From contig NZ_RQFO01000017.1 in assembly GCF_004770045.1 (NCBI RefSeq), positions 620,001-684,000 of the forward strand: a DNA stretch of 64,000 bases. The letters run 5' to 3'. This document shows, piece after piece, positions 27,785 through 37,323 of the stretch. Below the pieces are notes generated by a model, which worked only from the letters and a program-made list of their open reading frames with translations, ran no database searches and was not told the origin of the DNA. The translations under genes were made by a program, and so were the position numbers. Source of the DNA: Leptospira montravelensis (lineage in GTDB: Bacteria; Spirochaetota; Leptospiria; Leptospirales; Leptospiraceae). Numbering within the stretch: the first letter of the stretch is position 1; every line of letters starts with the position of its first letter.

Positions 27785-29131
27785 TCATTTCTTCAGTTGT
27801 TTACCTAGGATTTCCATCACTCCACTTAAATTTGGTTTGCAAGGTTGGATTCGGTTTTTGAGTTTCTCATCAATGTTAGGGATTTTCCCTTCATGAAACG
27901 CAAGTTTGAATTCAGTGAACTTGAGTCCATTCGCAGTAGAAATCACAACCACCGACTCACCTTTCCCCACCACACCCGATTCTACCGATTTCAAAAGTGC
28001 CGCAAGAGCCACACCTGTATGTGGATCATTGTAAAGTCCGTATAAATCTCCGCGAGCCGCTGCATTGGCCAACTCTTCTTCTGTGGCAACTTCCACAACC
28101 CCATTGAATTTCTTTAAAACTCGAATGGCTTTTTTGACTGAAACAGGATCTCCAATTTGGATCGCAGAGGCTAAAGTTTTTTCCGCAGTCACAGGAGAAA
28201 AGTCCGCAAAACCTTTCTTAAACGATTCATAGAGAGGACTTGCATTTTTTGCTTGGGCCAAAATGATCCTTGGTAATTTATTTATCAGTCCAAGTTCCAA
28301 CATCATTTCAAATCCCATTCCGAGGGCTGAAACGTTTCCTAAATTTCCACCAGGAATCACTATCCAATCCGGAACTTTCCAACCTAACTGCTGTGTGATC
28401 TCAATGGAAATAGTTTTTTGCCCTTCAATACGAAGGGAATTCATTGAGTTTGCAAGGTATATGGATTTTTCTTTGGTGAGTTCTTTCACCACGGCCATAC
28501 AACCATCAAAGTCTGTTTCGAGTGCCAAAACAAGGGCCCCATTGGACACGGGTTGGATGAGCTGTGCCGTTGATACTTTGTTAGCTGGTAATAAAATAAT
28601 AGAAGGAATTCCCGCTTTGGCAGCATAGGAAGCAAGAGCCGCAGAAGTATCCCCCGTGGAAGCGCAAGCTACCGCCTGGATGGGTACACCGTCTGCAATC
28701 ATTTGTTTGACCTGGCTCACAAGAACCGTCATTCCTAAGTCTTTAAAAGAGCCGGTATGCGAGACTCCGCATTGTTTGACATGAAGGCTTGCCAGTCCCA
28801 AATCTTTTGCAAAACGGGAAGCGTCATACAAATGAGTAGTTCCTTCCCCTGAAGTCACAATATTTTCATCCTGAATTCCAGGAAGGACCCATTCCTTTTT
28901 CCCCCAAACTCCCGAGGCATTCGGGAACTGGCTAGAACGGAACCGAGTTTCAAATTCTGATTTCCAATCGGATGCGGAAACTTGTTTGAGACTGTCTATA
29001 TCATGTTCGACATTTAAAAGTTCCCCGCAAGCTTCGCAGGAATAAATCACTTGGTGGAGGGGATAGGTTTTGCCACAAGATTCATTGGTACAACGAAACT
29101 GTGCTCGGAATTGATATTTTGTAAGTGACAT
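27785..29131 (-). CDS. thrC: Threonine synthase
   Basis: 448 residues. The N-terminus has a four-cysteine zinc ribbon (CTNESCG and CEACG), then the PLP fold with the lysine motif HTGSFKDLG (about residue 125) and the phosphate loop PGGNLGNVSA near 260. It converts O-phosphohomoserine to threonine with PLP. First gene of the minus-strand set that continues with the GHKL and tail-anchored genes, although these have no evident metabolic link. Divergent from lepB. Confidence 0.93.
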   Translation of the reverse strand: MSLTKYQFRAQFRCTNESCGKTYPLHQVIYSCEACGELLNVEHDIDSLKQVSASDWKSEFETRFRSSQFPNASGVWGKKEWVLPGIQDENIVTSGEGTTHLYDASRFAKDLGLASLHVKQCGVSHTGSFKDLGMTVLVSQVKQMIADGVPIQAVACASTGDTSAALASYAAKAGIPSIILLPANKVSTAQLIQPVSNGALVLALETDFDGCMAVVKELTKEKSIYLANSMNSLRIEGQKTISIEITQQLGWKVPDWIVIPGGNLGNVSALGMGFEMMLELGLINKLPRIILAQAKNASPLYESFKKGFADFSPVTAEKTLASAIQIGDPVSVKKAIRVLKKFNGVVEVATEEELANAAARGDLYGLYNDPHTGVALAALLKSVESGVVGKGESVVVISTANGLKFTEFKLAFHEGKIPNIDEKLKNRIQPCKPNLSGVMEILGKQLKK

Positions 29132-29220
29132 AGACTTCTCTAGGCTTCAGATTTACGGAAAGTTCCTTTTCCATTCTTGAGAAAGGGGAAAAATGCACGA
29201 ATGATTTTTATCGTTTTTTG

Positions 29221-29826
29221 ATGGATATGGAAACAGAAACACATTCTCCCCGCTGGTGGGTCAAATTCAAACGGTACACGCGCCGTGGACTTTTGCTCTT
29301 TCTTTTCCTTTGTTTCCTCCTTTTTGTGAGAATCTTTTTATTCCAAATTTATTCCATCCAAGGAAATTCCATGTATCCAACCTTAGAACATGGGTCGGTG
29401 GTTTTTGTTTGGAAAGGTGGATTTGCCATTTCTGCCAAATTTTTTGGTACTCCCCTTCTCTATACAGATCCAAAAATCGATAAACTAGATTTGGTTTTAT
29501 TTGTAAGCCAAGAAGATGAATTAGTCGTCAAACGAGTGATAGGTTTGCCTGGAGAATTTTATTCCATCGAAGCAGGAAGAGTTCTTATCGATTCTAAAGA
29601 GTTATTAGAAAACTATCTGCCGAAAGGAACCTATACAAGTGAACCGAGTACATCAATTTTTCTCAACCGACATAACTCACCCTTTCTTGCAATGGACAAA
29701 CAAGGAAGGATTCCTCCTGATTACTATCTACTCTTAGGTGACAACAGACAATATTCAACGGACTCACGTTCGTTTGGACTGGTCCCTGTTGAAAAAATCA
29801 AAGGTAAAATAATTTTCTATTTCTAA
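29221..29826 (+). CDS. lepB: Signal peptidase I
   Basis: 201 residues from ATG 29221 (a TTG directly upstream would add one residue). A basic N-terminus is followed by one membrane helix (about 23-43). The catalytic serine is in GNSMYPT (Ser50) and the lysine in VVKRVIGLPGE (Lys104); the box near the C-terminus reads LLGDNRQYSTDSRSFG. It cleaves Sec signal peptides at the periplasmic face of the inner membrane. The PBP gene starts two bases after its stop, so they are one operon. Confidence 0.93.
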   Translation: MDMETETHSPRWWVKFKRYTRRGLLLFLFLCFLLFVRIFLFQIYSIQGNSMYPTLEHGSVVFVWKGGFAISAKFFGTPLLYTDPKIDKLDLVLFVSQEDELVVKRVIGLPGEFYSIEAGRVLIDSKELLENYLPKGTYTSEPSTSIFLNRHNSPFLAMDKQGRIPPDYYLLLGDNRQYSTDSRSFGLVPVEKIKGKIIFYF

Positions 29827-29828
29827 CG

Positions 29829-31640
29829 ATGACAGAATACAAACAACGTTTTAAGTATATAATTCTATTTATCCTCTCCCTGTTTGGGATTTTACTTTTC
29901 CGCGTGATTTATCTCACTTACTTCAACGATAATATCATCAATTTAAAGTCGAGTAAGTATGTACAACGTGGAACCATTTACGATAGACGAGGGATTGAAC
30001 TAGCGATTTCTCGTGAGTCGGCCACCGTTGGAATTGATCCCACAAATATTTATGACCCCGAACTCACCGCACAAGAGTTAGGCCCAATTCTGGGAATTCC
30101 TTCAAACAAACTGATTGAAACTATAAGGGATAAACAAAATTACTTTTTATTAAAAAGAGAAATTGAACTTACCAAAGCAGAAAAAATCAAAGCTTTGTCT
30201 CTTCCTGGTGTTCGAGTAGAAAAAGAATACAAACGAATTTATCCACAAGGTAGTTTGGCCGCAAGTTTACTTGGTTTTACTGGTTATGATGACGACAAAG
30301 CACTCTCAGGCCTTGAGATGTTATACAATTTGGAGTTGTTATCCACACCCGATGCAGAGTCTAGTAAAGGAAACAATATCCACCTAACTATCGATAGCAT
30401 CATTCAATACCGACTAGAAAAATCATTACAGAAAGCTTTTCTCCAAACCGCTTCCAAACGTGGAATCGGAATGATTATGGATACAGAAACAGGAAAAATT
30501 TTAGGGATGGCATCCTATCCTAATTTTGATCCTAACCATTTCCAAGATTTTCCTTTAGAATCTCATACTAATTGGTCCATTCGTCATGTGTATGAACCGG
30601 GATCTACAATGAAAATTTTCATTGCCCTTATGTTACTCAATGAAGGAAAAATCCTCACCAATGAAAGGTTTCATTGTCCCGGTTATATTGAAATTGGAAA
30701 AACTATCATTCGATGTACGGACAATCATGGCCATGTCAACTTAGATGAAATTTTACAATACTCTTGTAACGTAGGAATCATCAAAGCTGCACAAAAAATT
30801 GATGAAGCAACTTACTATAATTATATGGAAAAATTTAAGTTTGGAAAACGAACTAATTTTTCTATCCACGAAGCTAAAGGATATTTACCTCCCTTAAACA
30901 AATGGAACAAAAGTACACCTTACTTTTTATCCATAGGCCAAGGACTTTCTGTCACACCCATCCAACTCATCACGGCTGCAGCGGCAGTTGTGAATGGTGG
31001 GATTTTATTTGAACCTTCGGTTGTGTCTCAAATTACCAATTCTTATGGGGAACTGGTACATGAGTTTTCAATAAAAAATGAATTACTCGGAATCAAAGAA
31101 GGGGCTGCCAAAAAAACATTAAATGCAATGGGCAAAGCTGTCTCTCAAGGAACAGGGAAAAAAGCCTATTTAGAAAACTACTTTATTGCGGGAAAAACGG
31201 GAACTTCACAAAAAGCAAAAGCAGGAGCGGGATACCAAGCTGGTCTTTTTACCGCGAGTTTTCTTGGATTTTTTCCCGCAGAAAAACCCAAGTATGTGGG
31301 TCTCATTGTTTTTGATGAACCAGGGGGAGAGGCCCATACAGGTGGTGGGATTGCAGCACCTGTCTTTCGTGAGGTGGTGGAAAGTATTATTCCGATTGTG
31401 GAAAAAAGTGAGAAGGCCCTGGTTTACCGCTTAAAAGGCGAAAGAAATAAAATCTATAAACTGAATCCCAATGTGATGCCTGATCTAACTGGATTTACAG
31501 CATCCGAAACCATTCAAATTGTAAAACAACTACAACAAGAATATAAAATCGAAGGATCAGGCTTTGTCAAATCACAAGAACCAAAAGCAGGATCTCCACT
31601 TTCACCCAATACTACGATCAAAATTATTTTGGAACCATAA
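29829..31640 (+). CDS. Penicillin-binding transpeptidase (FtsI/SpoVD-like) with C-terminal PASTA domain
   Basis: 603 residues: a cytoplasmic start, one membrane helix (about 8-30), a dimerisation region, and a transpeptidase domain with all three penicillin-binding motifs, STMK (about Ser258), SCN (about 311) and KTGTS (about 455). The last 55 residues form a PASTA domain (starting near MPDLTGFTASE), common in Gram-positive PBPs and unusual in diderms. It crosslinks peptidoglycan at the periplasmic face, in septal or elongation synthesis. Between lepB (two-base gap) and the Maf/DUF115 gene (stop followed at once by GTG). Confidence 0.9.
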   Translation: MTEYKQRFKYIILFILSLFGILLFRVIYLTYFNDNIINLKSSKYVQRGTIYDRRGIELAISRESATVGIDPTNIYDPELTAQELGPILGIPSNKLIETIRDKQNYFLLKREIELTKAEKIKALSLPGVRVEKEYKRIYPQGSLAASLLGFTGYDDDKALSGLEMLYNLELLSTPDAESSKGNNIHLTIDSIIQYRLEKSLQKAFLQTASKRGIGMIMDTETGKILGMASYPNFDPNHFQDFPLESHTNWSIRHVYEPGSTMKIFIALMLLNEGKILTNERFHCPGYIEIGKTIIRCTDNHGHVNLDEILQYSCNVGIIKAAQKIDEATYYNYMEKFKFGKRTNFSIHEAKGYLPPLNKWNKSTPYFLSIGQGLSVTPIQLITAAAAVVNGGILFEPSVVSQITNSYGELVHEFSIKNELLGIKEGAAKKTLNAMGKAVSQGTGKKAYLENYFIAGKTGTSQKAKAGAGYQAGLFTASFLGFFPAEKPKYVGLIVFDEPGGEAHTGGGIAAPVFREVVESIIPIVEKSEKALVYRLKGERNKIYKLNPNVMPDLTGFTASETIQIVKQLQQEYKIEGSGFVKSQEPKAGSPLSPNTTIKIILEP

Positions 31641-33548
31641 GTGAACCATTCGTATTTGGAAAAAAATCTAGCGGCTATACCATCTCCATTAGCAGAAGTA
31701 ATTCTAAATTTAGGAAATCCATCCGAGACTACGAATTCATTAGATTCCGAATCAAATTATACTTACCAACTAACAAAATCTAAAACAGGAGATCCTACAT
31801 TAGAATTAGATGGAGTTTGGATTCATAGTCGGTTTGATCCCAAAAAAGAAGCAGAACGATTTGCCACCGAACTTCCCCATGACGGAAGTGAACGCATTTA
31901 TTTATTATTTGGTGCAGGTCTTGGTTATATCATTCCTTACCTGATAGAAAGACAAAAAGTAACCATCATTTGGATGGAACCACATACGTTTTTTATTAAG
32001 GAATCATTTCAAATTTTTGATTTTTCCAAACCATTATTAGAGGGAAAACTAATCCTCATCACAGGCGAAGGAATGGAAGACCAACTTTCCGAATCAGTCA
32101 AAGGAAAGGGTACACATCCTATTAGTTTTGTTCCTCATCGTGGCTCTTGGCAATGGAGAGAAACTGATTATTTAAAACTTCGTCATACCGCCGAACAGAT
32201 GTTTCACAAAAAAGATGTGAACCTTGCCACCCTCACTCGGTTTGAAAAAATCTGGGCTAAAAATATTTGTTATAACCTTCCCGAATTGTCTAAGTTTCGT
32301 CCTATTTCTGATCTATTTGGAATCGCAGAGGGAATCTCTATTGTAGTTTGCGGGGCAGGTCCTAGCCTTTCCGAATCCATACCAGAGCTAACAAAATATA
32401 GAAACCAATTTCTTCTCCTGGCAGTAGATACAGCTCTTCCCATCCTCACCTCTTTCGGTGTTGATCCTGATTTGATTTTTTCTGTTGATCCACAGGCCCT
32501 AAACAGCCAATACTTGGAAGATTACTCGGGAGATGGGATTCTTATTTTTGATCCTACATCTACCTATTTGAGTTTACGATTAGACAAAGGACCAAACAAG
32601 GGTTTTGTGACCTCTTCCCCTTTTCCTTTGATTGGTCTACTGGAAAGAACTGGACCCAGTGAAATTGGTTCCGTTCCGTTTGGTGGTTCCGTATCCACCA
32701 ATGCCGCAAGCCTAGCCACTCTGATGGGTGCAAATTCTATATTTTTAGTGGGCCAAGATTTGAGTTTTACCAAAGGTCTTGCTCATTCCAAAGGGGCGGT
32801 CCTCGAAGAACGATTGAACTATTTAGAATCTAGAAAATTTCGGCGCGAAAAACATAACTACAAACAGCTGTTTGCTTTGCCTCAAAAAAAAGTCACCGGT
32901 AACTTGGGTGAAACGTATATCACCAATGAAAAGATGTTAATCTTTAAAAAATGGTTCGAAGACCATGCCAAAGAAAATCCTTGGACCAATCTCACCAAGT
33001 TTGGTGCCAAACTAGAAGGAATCCCTCATTCCCATTTTGAAAAGGAATTTTCCAGTGATGAAAACGAAATAAAAATCCAAACCAAATTAGTACAATCTGT
33101 TCGAAACCAAATCCAATCTCAATTGAAAACGGAAAATCCTTTTTTCGATCAAAAACTATTGGTTTCCGAAATCAAATCCACAACAGAAAGTTTATTGGAT
33201 TTTGCATCCACTGTGAAACGAGGACTCACAGTTTCGGAACGGATTTACAACCAAATCAAAAGAAACCAAATCAATCCCAAAACTTTTTCCGAAGATATCA
33301 AACAAATGGATGCAATTGATGAACAAGTATCTGGGAAAAAGGGTTTGAACGAAATATTAAGTTTAGGAATCCAAAGGGTGATTTTAACCATCACGGAAGG
33401 TTATGATGACAATCTGACATTGGAAGAAAAAGAAAATCCAAGGCTTGCGGTGGCAAAAAAATCTTTGTTATTGTATGAAGGATTGTACGCATCCGTTCAG
33501 TCCACCAAACGGATGCTCACTAAGTCTCTCTATCGACTGTTGAAATGA
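31641..33548 (+). CDS. Maf/DUF115 family protein (motility-associated glycosyltransferase-like)
   Basis: 635 residues starting at GTG 31641, directly after the PBP stop. The central region has the DUF115/MptE-like core: VVCGAGPSLSESI (about 232-244), a DPDLIFSVDPQ motif and FGGSVSTNAASLA, followed by GANSIFLVGQDLSF. Relatives glycosylate flagellin with pseudaminic or legionaminic acid in other bacteria; others of unknown activity occur in spirochaetes. No signal peptide, so cytoplasmic. The C-terminal 150 residues are helical. Whether its target is flagellin here is not shown; FcpA-like and other flagellar genes are not in this operon. Confidence 0.8.
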   Translation: MNHSYLEKNLAAIPSPLAEVILNLGNPSETTNSLDSESNYTYQLTKSKTGDPTLELDGVWIHSRFDPKKEAERFATELPHDGSERIYLLFGAGLGYIIPYLIERQKVTIIWMEPHTFFIKESFQIFDFSKPLLEGKLILITGEGMEDQLSESVKGKGTHPISFVPHRGSWQWRETDYLKLRHTAEQMFHKKDVNLATLTRFEKIWAKNICYNLPELSKFRPISDLFGIAEGISIVVCGAGPSLSESIPELTKYRNQFLLLAVDTALPILTSFGVDPDLIFSVDPQALNSQYLEDYSGDGILIFDPTSTYLSLRLDKGPNKGFVTSSPFPLIGLLERTGPSEIGSVPFGGSVSTNAASLATLMGANSIFLVGQDLSFTKGLAHSKGAVLEERLNYLESRKFRREKHNYKQLFALPQKKVTGNLGETYITNEKMLIFKKWFEDHAKENPWTNLTKFGAKLEGIPHSHFEKEFSSDENEIKIQTKLVQSVRNQIQSQLKTENPFFDQKLLVSEIKSTTESLLDFASTVKRGLTVSERIYNQIKRNQINPKTFSEDIKQMDAIDEQVSGKKGLNEILSLGIQRVILTITEGYDDNLTLEEKENPRLAVAKKSLLLYEGLYASVQSTKRMLTKSLYRLLK

Positions 33549-33554
33549 ATGTAA

Positions 33555-34607
33555 CTATTCGTTAACTGATAAAACTGTAAAATCAACCCGTCTATTTTTG
33601 ATTCTACCAGCTTCTGTAGAATTAGATTCTATTTCTGCAGTCTCACCAAACCCGCGATAGTCGAGTTGTGTCGCGCTGACACCATTTTTTACAAGTTCAT
33701 CAAAGATAAATTTGGCCCGTTCATCGGATAAAATTTTGTTTTCATCCATTTCACCAATAAAACATGTATGTCCTTTGATTCGAATGCGAACTCCAGGATA
33801 GGCCTTTAGTGCTTCTGCCAGAGTGGCAATTTTATCACTCGCGCTATCTTCTGTTTGCATACTTTGTTTGATAAAACGAATTTGTAAATCATTGATATAA
33901 CGAATGGCCGAAGCTCTGGATTCAAATCGGTTAGATATCTTACCTTGGGATAATTCCACTCGTTCCAAAGATCGTGTTCCTGTTGGTTCCGGAGAAACAT
34001 TTGATTCTTGGTTTATGTTATCTGAGGATTTTGAACTACGATTGCAACTTCGGATTCCAAAAATGATGAGAACAATAAAAAATACAAATATCAAACTGAG
34101 TAAAATAATTCTTCCAAGTCGATTTTGTTTTGGTGTGATTTGAAATTTATTTAAAGCAACTAGTTCATTGTATTCAGGTGTAGGCGCTATTTCGTCATGC
34201 GATGATTCCCCAAATTCATAACTTTCCGTATATGGAGTGAATCCTTCATCGGAAGCTTTTACAGCACGTGCGGAACTTCTTTTTGTCGTGTTTTCTTTTT
34301 TCGCAGATGCCTTAGTTGAAGATTTTTTCTTTGCAGCAGGAACAGAAATTTTTGCTGCCCACTTACGAATTTCCGAACGAAGGTATTCATCAGCTTCAGC
34401 GCTAAACTTAAAATTATCTCGAATGTATTTTACAGTGCGTTTTTCTACTTCTGTATAATCGCCACCATCTTTAATGGCATCAAATAATGTTTTAGCAATG
34501 TTTTTGCCAATAGGAGCTTTGCTACGTTTGGTGGCTTTTTCTGCAATTTCTAACAATTCATTATCATATTGTTTACCACTAATGGTACGGTAATAACTAT
34601 CTGCCAC
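33555..34607 (-). CDS. Inner-membrane protein with C-terminal OmpA peptidoglycan-binding domain
   Basis: 350 residues. A helical cytoplasmic domain (1-90) is followed by a Lys/Ser/Ala-rich basic stretch (about 92-120), one membrane helix (about 178-200, ILLSLIFVFFIVLIIFGI) and a periplasmic OmpA-like domain with LSDERAKFIF and the terminal NRRVDF that contact peptidoglycan. It is anchored in the inner membrane and reaches the cell wall, a MotB- or Pal-like topology without the MotB plug. The basic tract might bind DNA or another acidic partner. It ends seven bases from the convergent Maf gene. Confidence 0.75.
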   Translation of the reverse strand: MADSYYRTISGKQYDNELLEIAEKATKRSKAPIGKNIAKTLFDAIKDGGDYTEVEKRTVKYIRDNFKFSAEADEYLRSEIRKWAAKISVPAAKKKSSTKASAKKENTTKRSSARAVKASDEGFTPYTESYEFGESSHDEIAPTPEYNELVALNKFQITPKQNRLGRIILLSLIFVFFIVLIIFGIRSCNRSSKSSDNINQESNVSPEPTGTRSLERVELSQGKISNRFESRASAIRYINDLQIRFIKQSMQTEDSASDKIATLAEALKAYPGVRIRIKGHTCFIGEMDENKILSDERAKFIFDELVKNGVSATQLDYRGFGETAEIESNSTEAGRIKNRRVDFTVLSVNE

Positions 34608-34669
34608 GTGAAAGCTCCTTAGTAATCATATCGACAGGTAAGGCCAATCTATCCATTCTTTTCTGGACT

Positions 34670-36166
34670 TTAGGTGTTGAATCCGTCCAGAAATTGGTTA
34701 TTTTTGATCTTATATTGCAAAGAACCTCGGCTAATTCCTAGAAGTTTGGCTGCCTCTTCCTGAGTAGAGACTCTTTGGAAGGCTTCTTTAATCCAAATTG
34801 CCTCCAATCGTTCGATAGCAATATTGAGAGATAAATTTTCCGAAGGAGATAGAATGTCTGATCCTATACCGAAACTCTGAACCTTGGTTTGAGCCTCTGG
34901 TTCACGTTTCCCATCTTGTGAAAAGGAATGAGGTTCGAGTACCGTTTCTGGTGGGACAAGCACAGCATACTGAATGACACTTTGTAATTGCCGAACATTT
35001 CCACTCCAAGGCATTCCGGTAAGTGTTTTTAATGCATCCGTTGAGAATGTTTTGTTACGTCCATATTGTTTGTTGTATTGGTATAAAAAATGATGAGCAA
35101 GAAGTGGAACATCGCCTCTTCTTTCCCTTAGCGGAGGCACCCTTAAAGGAACTTCTGCTAGGCGGTAATACAAGTCCATAGAAAACGTTTCTTTTTGAAT
35201 ATCTTCTAATAAATCTCTTTTGCTACCTGTAAAAATCCGAATATTTAAAACCTCCTCCTTCTTTTTGACAGAAGGGTTAGGCATCGTTTTATCTCTTATC
35301 GTATGAAAGAGTTTTGTTTGTAAATTGGATGGTAAATCTCCAATAGATTCAATGTATAAGGAACCACCGTTGGCTTGTTCCAATTTTCCTGGATTATAAA
35401 TTTTTCCACTTTGGGATCCAAATAACTCTGCTTCCAATAATTCAAAACTAAGCCCCGAACAATCAACCGTAAGAAACGGTCCGTTTTTTCTTTGAGAGAT
35501 ATAATGTAAGGCTTTGGCGACTAGTTTTTTACCAGCCCCTTCTTCTCCAATGATCATGACGGATGTATCAGAGGGGCCCACTTGACGAATTCTATGTTTT
35601 AAAAACAAAATACTTGGATCATAACCAAGTATTTCTTCAACAGGATCTTCTTCTCGTTTGGATTTTTCAAAAGCTTCTTTCGCAATTCGCTCTTCTAAAA
35701 TAACAATCGTTAATTGGGAAGCAAATAATGTGGCTTGGTTGATGATATCGGATGAGAAAAAATTCACCTTATCCGATTCTAAGTTTAAAACTCCAACAGT
35801 AGAATCTCTAGTTAACAATGGAATCGCAAGTTCGGAACGAACGGTTTCGATGAGTTTTACATAGTCTTTATCTAAAGTCACATCGGGAACATAGATAATT
35901 TCCCTGGAGGAGGCAGCGCGACCCGTCACTCCCAAGTTAAATGGAAGTTTGGCGGCAATTTTTTTCTCCCAATCCATCCCTTTGGCCGCAACAATGGTGA
36001 GGACTTTTTCCTCCTGGTCCATAATGGAAATACTACCGGTAGAGGCTCCAAACAAAGTCAGAGTCATGTCCAAAATGAAATTCAATCGATCCGTAATATT
36101 CGGAAGTTGTTGAATTTCTTTTTGGATTTTCCTTAGAGTACCGGAAATATCCTGTTTTACAGACAT
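34670..36166 (-). CDS. GAF-AAA-Fis protein of the sigma-54 activator type, degenerate
   Basis: 498 residues: a GAF sensor domain (about 15-165), an AAA+ domain (about 185-420) and a C-terminal Fis helix-turn-helix (about 460-490, EEAAKLLGISRGSLQYKI). The Walker A is GEEGAGKK. The sigma-54 contact loop GAFTGA is absent: ELFGSQSGKIYNPGK occupies that region. The Walker B reads YIESIGDL where LDEIGDL is usual, so the catalytic glutamate is missing, and the first arginine finger (FRxDL) is FSMDL. It may therefore bind DNA as a GAF-controlled regulator without activating sigma-54. It precedes the OmpA-domain gene on the same strand. Confidence 0.82.
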   Translation of the reverse strand: MSVKQDISGTLRKIQKEIQQLPNITDRLNFILDMTLTLFGASTGSISIMDQEEKVLTIVAAKGMDWEKKIAAKLPFNLGVTGRAASSREIIYVPDVTLDKDYVKLIETVRSELAIPLLTRDSTVGVLNLESDKVNFFSSDIINQATLFASQLTIVILEERIAKEAFEKSKREEDPVEEILGYDPSILFLKHRIRQVGPSDTSVMIIGEEGAGKKLVAKALHYISQRKNGPFLTVDCSGLSFELLEAELFGSQSGKIYNPGKLEQANGGSLYIESIGDLPSNLQTKLFHTIRDKTMPNPSVKKKEEVLNIRIFTGSKRDLLEDIQKETFSMDLYYRLAEVPLRVPPLRERRGDVPLLAHHFLYQYNKQYGRNKTFSTDALKTLTGMPWSGNVRQLQSVIQYAVLVPPETVLEPHSFSQDGKREPEAQTKVQSFGIGSDILSPSENLSLNIAIERLEAIWIKEAFQRVSTQEEAAKLLGISRGSLQYKIKNNQFLDGFNT

Positions 36167-36170
36167 TTGA

Positions 36171-37298
36171 TTATACTTTAGCGTTTGCCTTTTGGTTTGT
36201 CAGGTATTTTAAGTATGCAATAATAAAATCTTCCAAATCTCCATCCATCACGGCATGAACGTTACCTGTTTCAAAATCAGTTCTATGGTCTTTTACCAAA
36301 TTGTATGGATGGAACACATAACTTCGAATTTGTGATCCCCAAGAGATATCACGTTTTTCACCGGCTTTTTTGGCATTTTCTTCCTCTGCTTTTTGTTTTT
36401 CCATTTCATACAAACGGGCACGGAGCATCTTCATTGCCGTGTCACGGTTTTTGATTTGGGACCTTTCCATCTGACAAGAAACGACAACACCTGTAGGGAT
36501 ATGTGTGATTCGCACAGCAGAGTCCGTAGTGTTTACGTGCTGTCCACCAGCACCCGAGGAACGATACACATCCACACGAAGGTCTTTTTCTTCGATGTTC
36601 ACTTGGATGTCATCATCGACTTCCGGTGTTACATAGACGGAGGCAAAGGAAGTATGTCTTCTTTTATTAGAATCAAATGGAGAGATCCGAACAAGCCTAT
36701 GAACTCCCGATTCACATTTTAAATAACCAAAGGGATGATCCCCTTGGATGTATAACGTGGCATTTTTGATTCCTGCAGTTTCTCCAGGTTGGTAATCCAC
36801 AAGTTCCGCACGATATCCTTTTTGTTCACAAAACCTAGTGTACATTCGGAGTAACATATCGGCCCAGTCTTGGGATTCGGTACCACCGGCACCGGGATGG
36901 ATATTGATAAAAGCAGCTTTGCCATCATCTTTACCAGCAAGGGCATCTAACATTTGTAAGTTTTCAAATGTCTCAAACATACGATCAAAATCATCGTTTA
37001 AAGATTTTAAGCCAGTCTCTCCCATTTCTTCCGAAGTGAGTTCGATCAAATCAGGAAAATCGAGAAGTTCCTTTTTTAAATCCAACCAAGGATCCAACTT
37101 TAGTTGTAACTCGTTTCGTTTTTGAGTGACTGTTTTTGCTTGGTCAGGTGAATCCCATATTTTTGGATCGTTTGCTTTTTCAATGAGTGAGGATAAACGG
37201 TCGTAGTCTTCTTGGAAATTTTGTGCCGTCCAATACGTTTGGAAAGTCTCAATCATTTCTGATGTTTGTTTTTTTAATTCTTTTAGTGATCTATCCAT
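36171..37298 (-). CDS. prfB: Peptide chain release factor 2
   Basis: 375 residues with the stop-codon-reading tripeptide SPF (about 207, in VRISPFDSN) and the catalytic GGQ (about 251-253, SGAGGQHVN). It terminates translation at UGA and UAA. The frame is open from ATG to the end, so the programmed +1 frameshift that controls RF2 in E. coli is not present here; the N-terminal helices are encoded in one frame. It ends four bases before the GAF-AAA-Fis gene. Confidence 0.96.
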   Translation of the reverse strand: MDRSLKELKKQTSEMIETFQTYWTAQNFQEDYDRLSSLIEKANDPKIWDSPDQAKTVTQKRNELQLKLDPWLDLKKELLDFPDLIELTSEEMGETGLKSLNDDFDRMFETFENLQMLDALAGKDDGKAAFINIHPGAGGTESQDWADMLLRMYTRFCEQKGYRAELVDYQPGETAGIKNATLYIQGDHPFGYLKCESGVHRLVRISPFDSNKRRHTSFASVYVTPEVDDDIQVNIEEKDLRVDVYRSSGAGGQHVNTTDSAVRITHIPTGVVVSCQMERSQIKNRDTAMKMLRARLYEMEKQKAEEENAKKAGEKRDISWGSQIRSYVFHPYNLVKDHRTDFETGNVHAVMDGDLEDFIIAYLKYLTNQKANAKV

Positions 37299-37323
37299 AA
37301 TGCGTAAATCCGAAGTGGAAGTT

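Noticed and set aside
36171..37298. A programmed frameshift in prfB
   Set aside because: No in-frame stop interrupts the N-terminal part of the gene; the frame is open from ATG.
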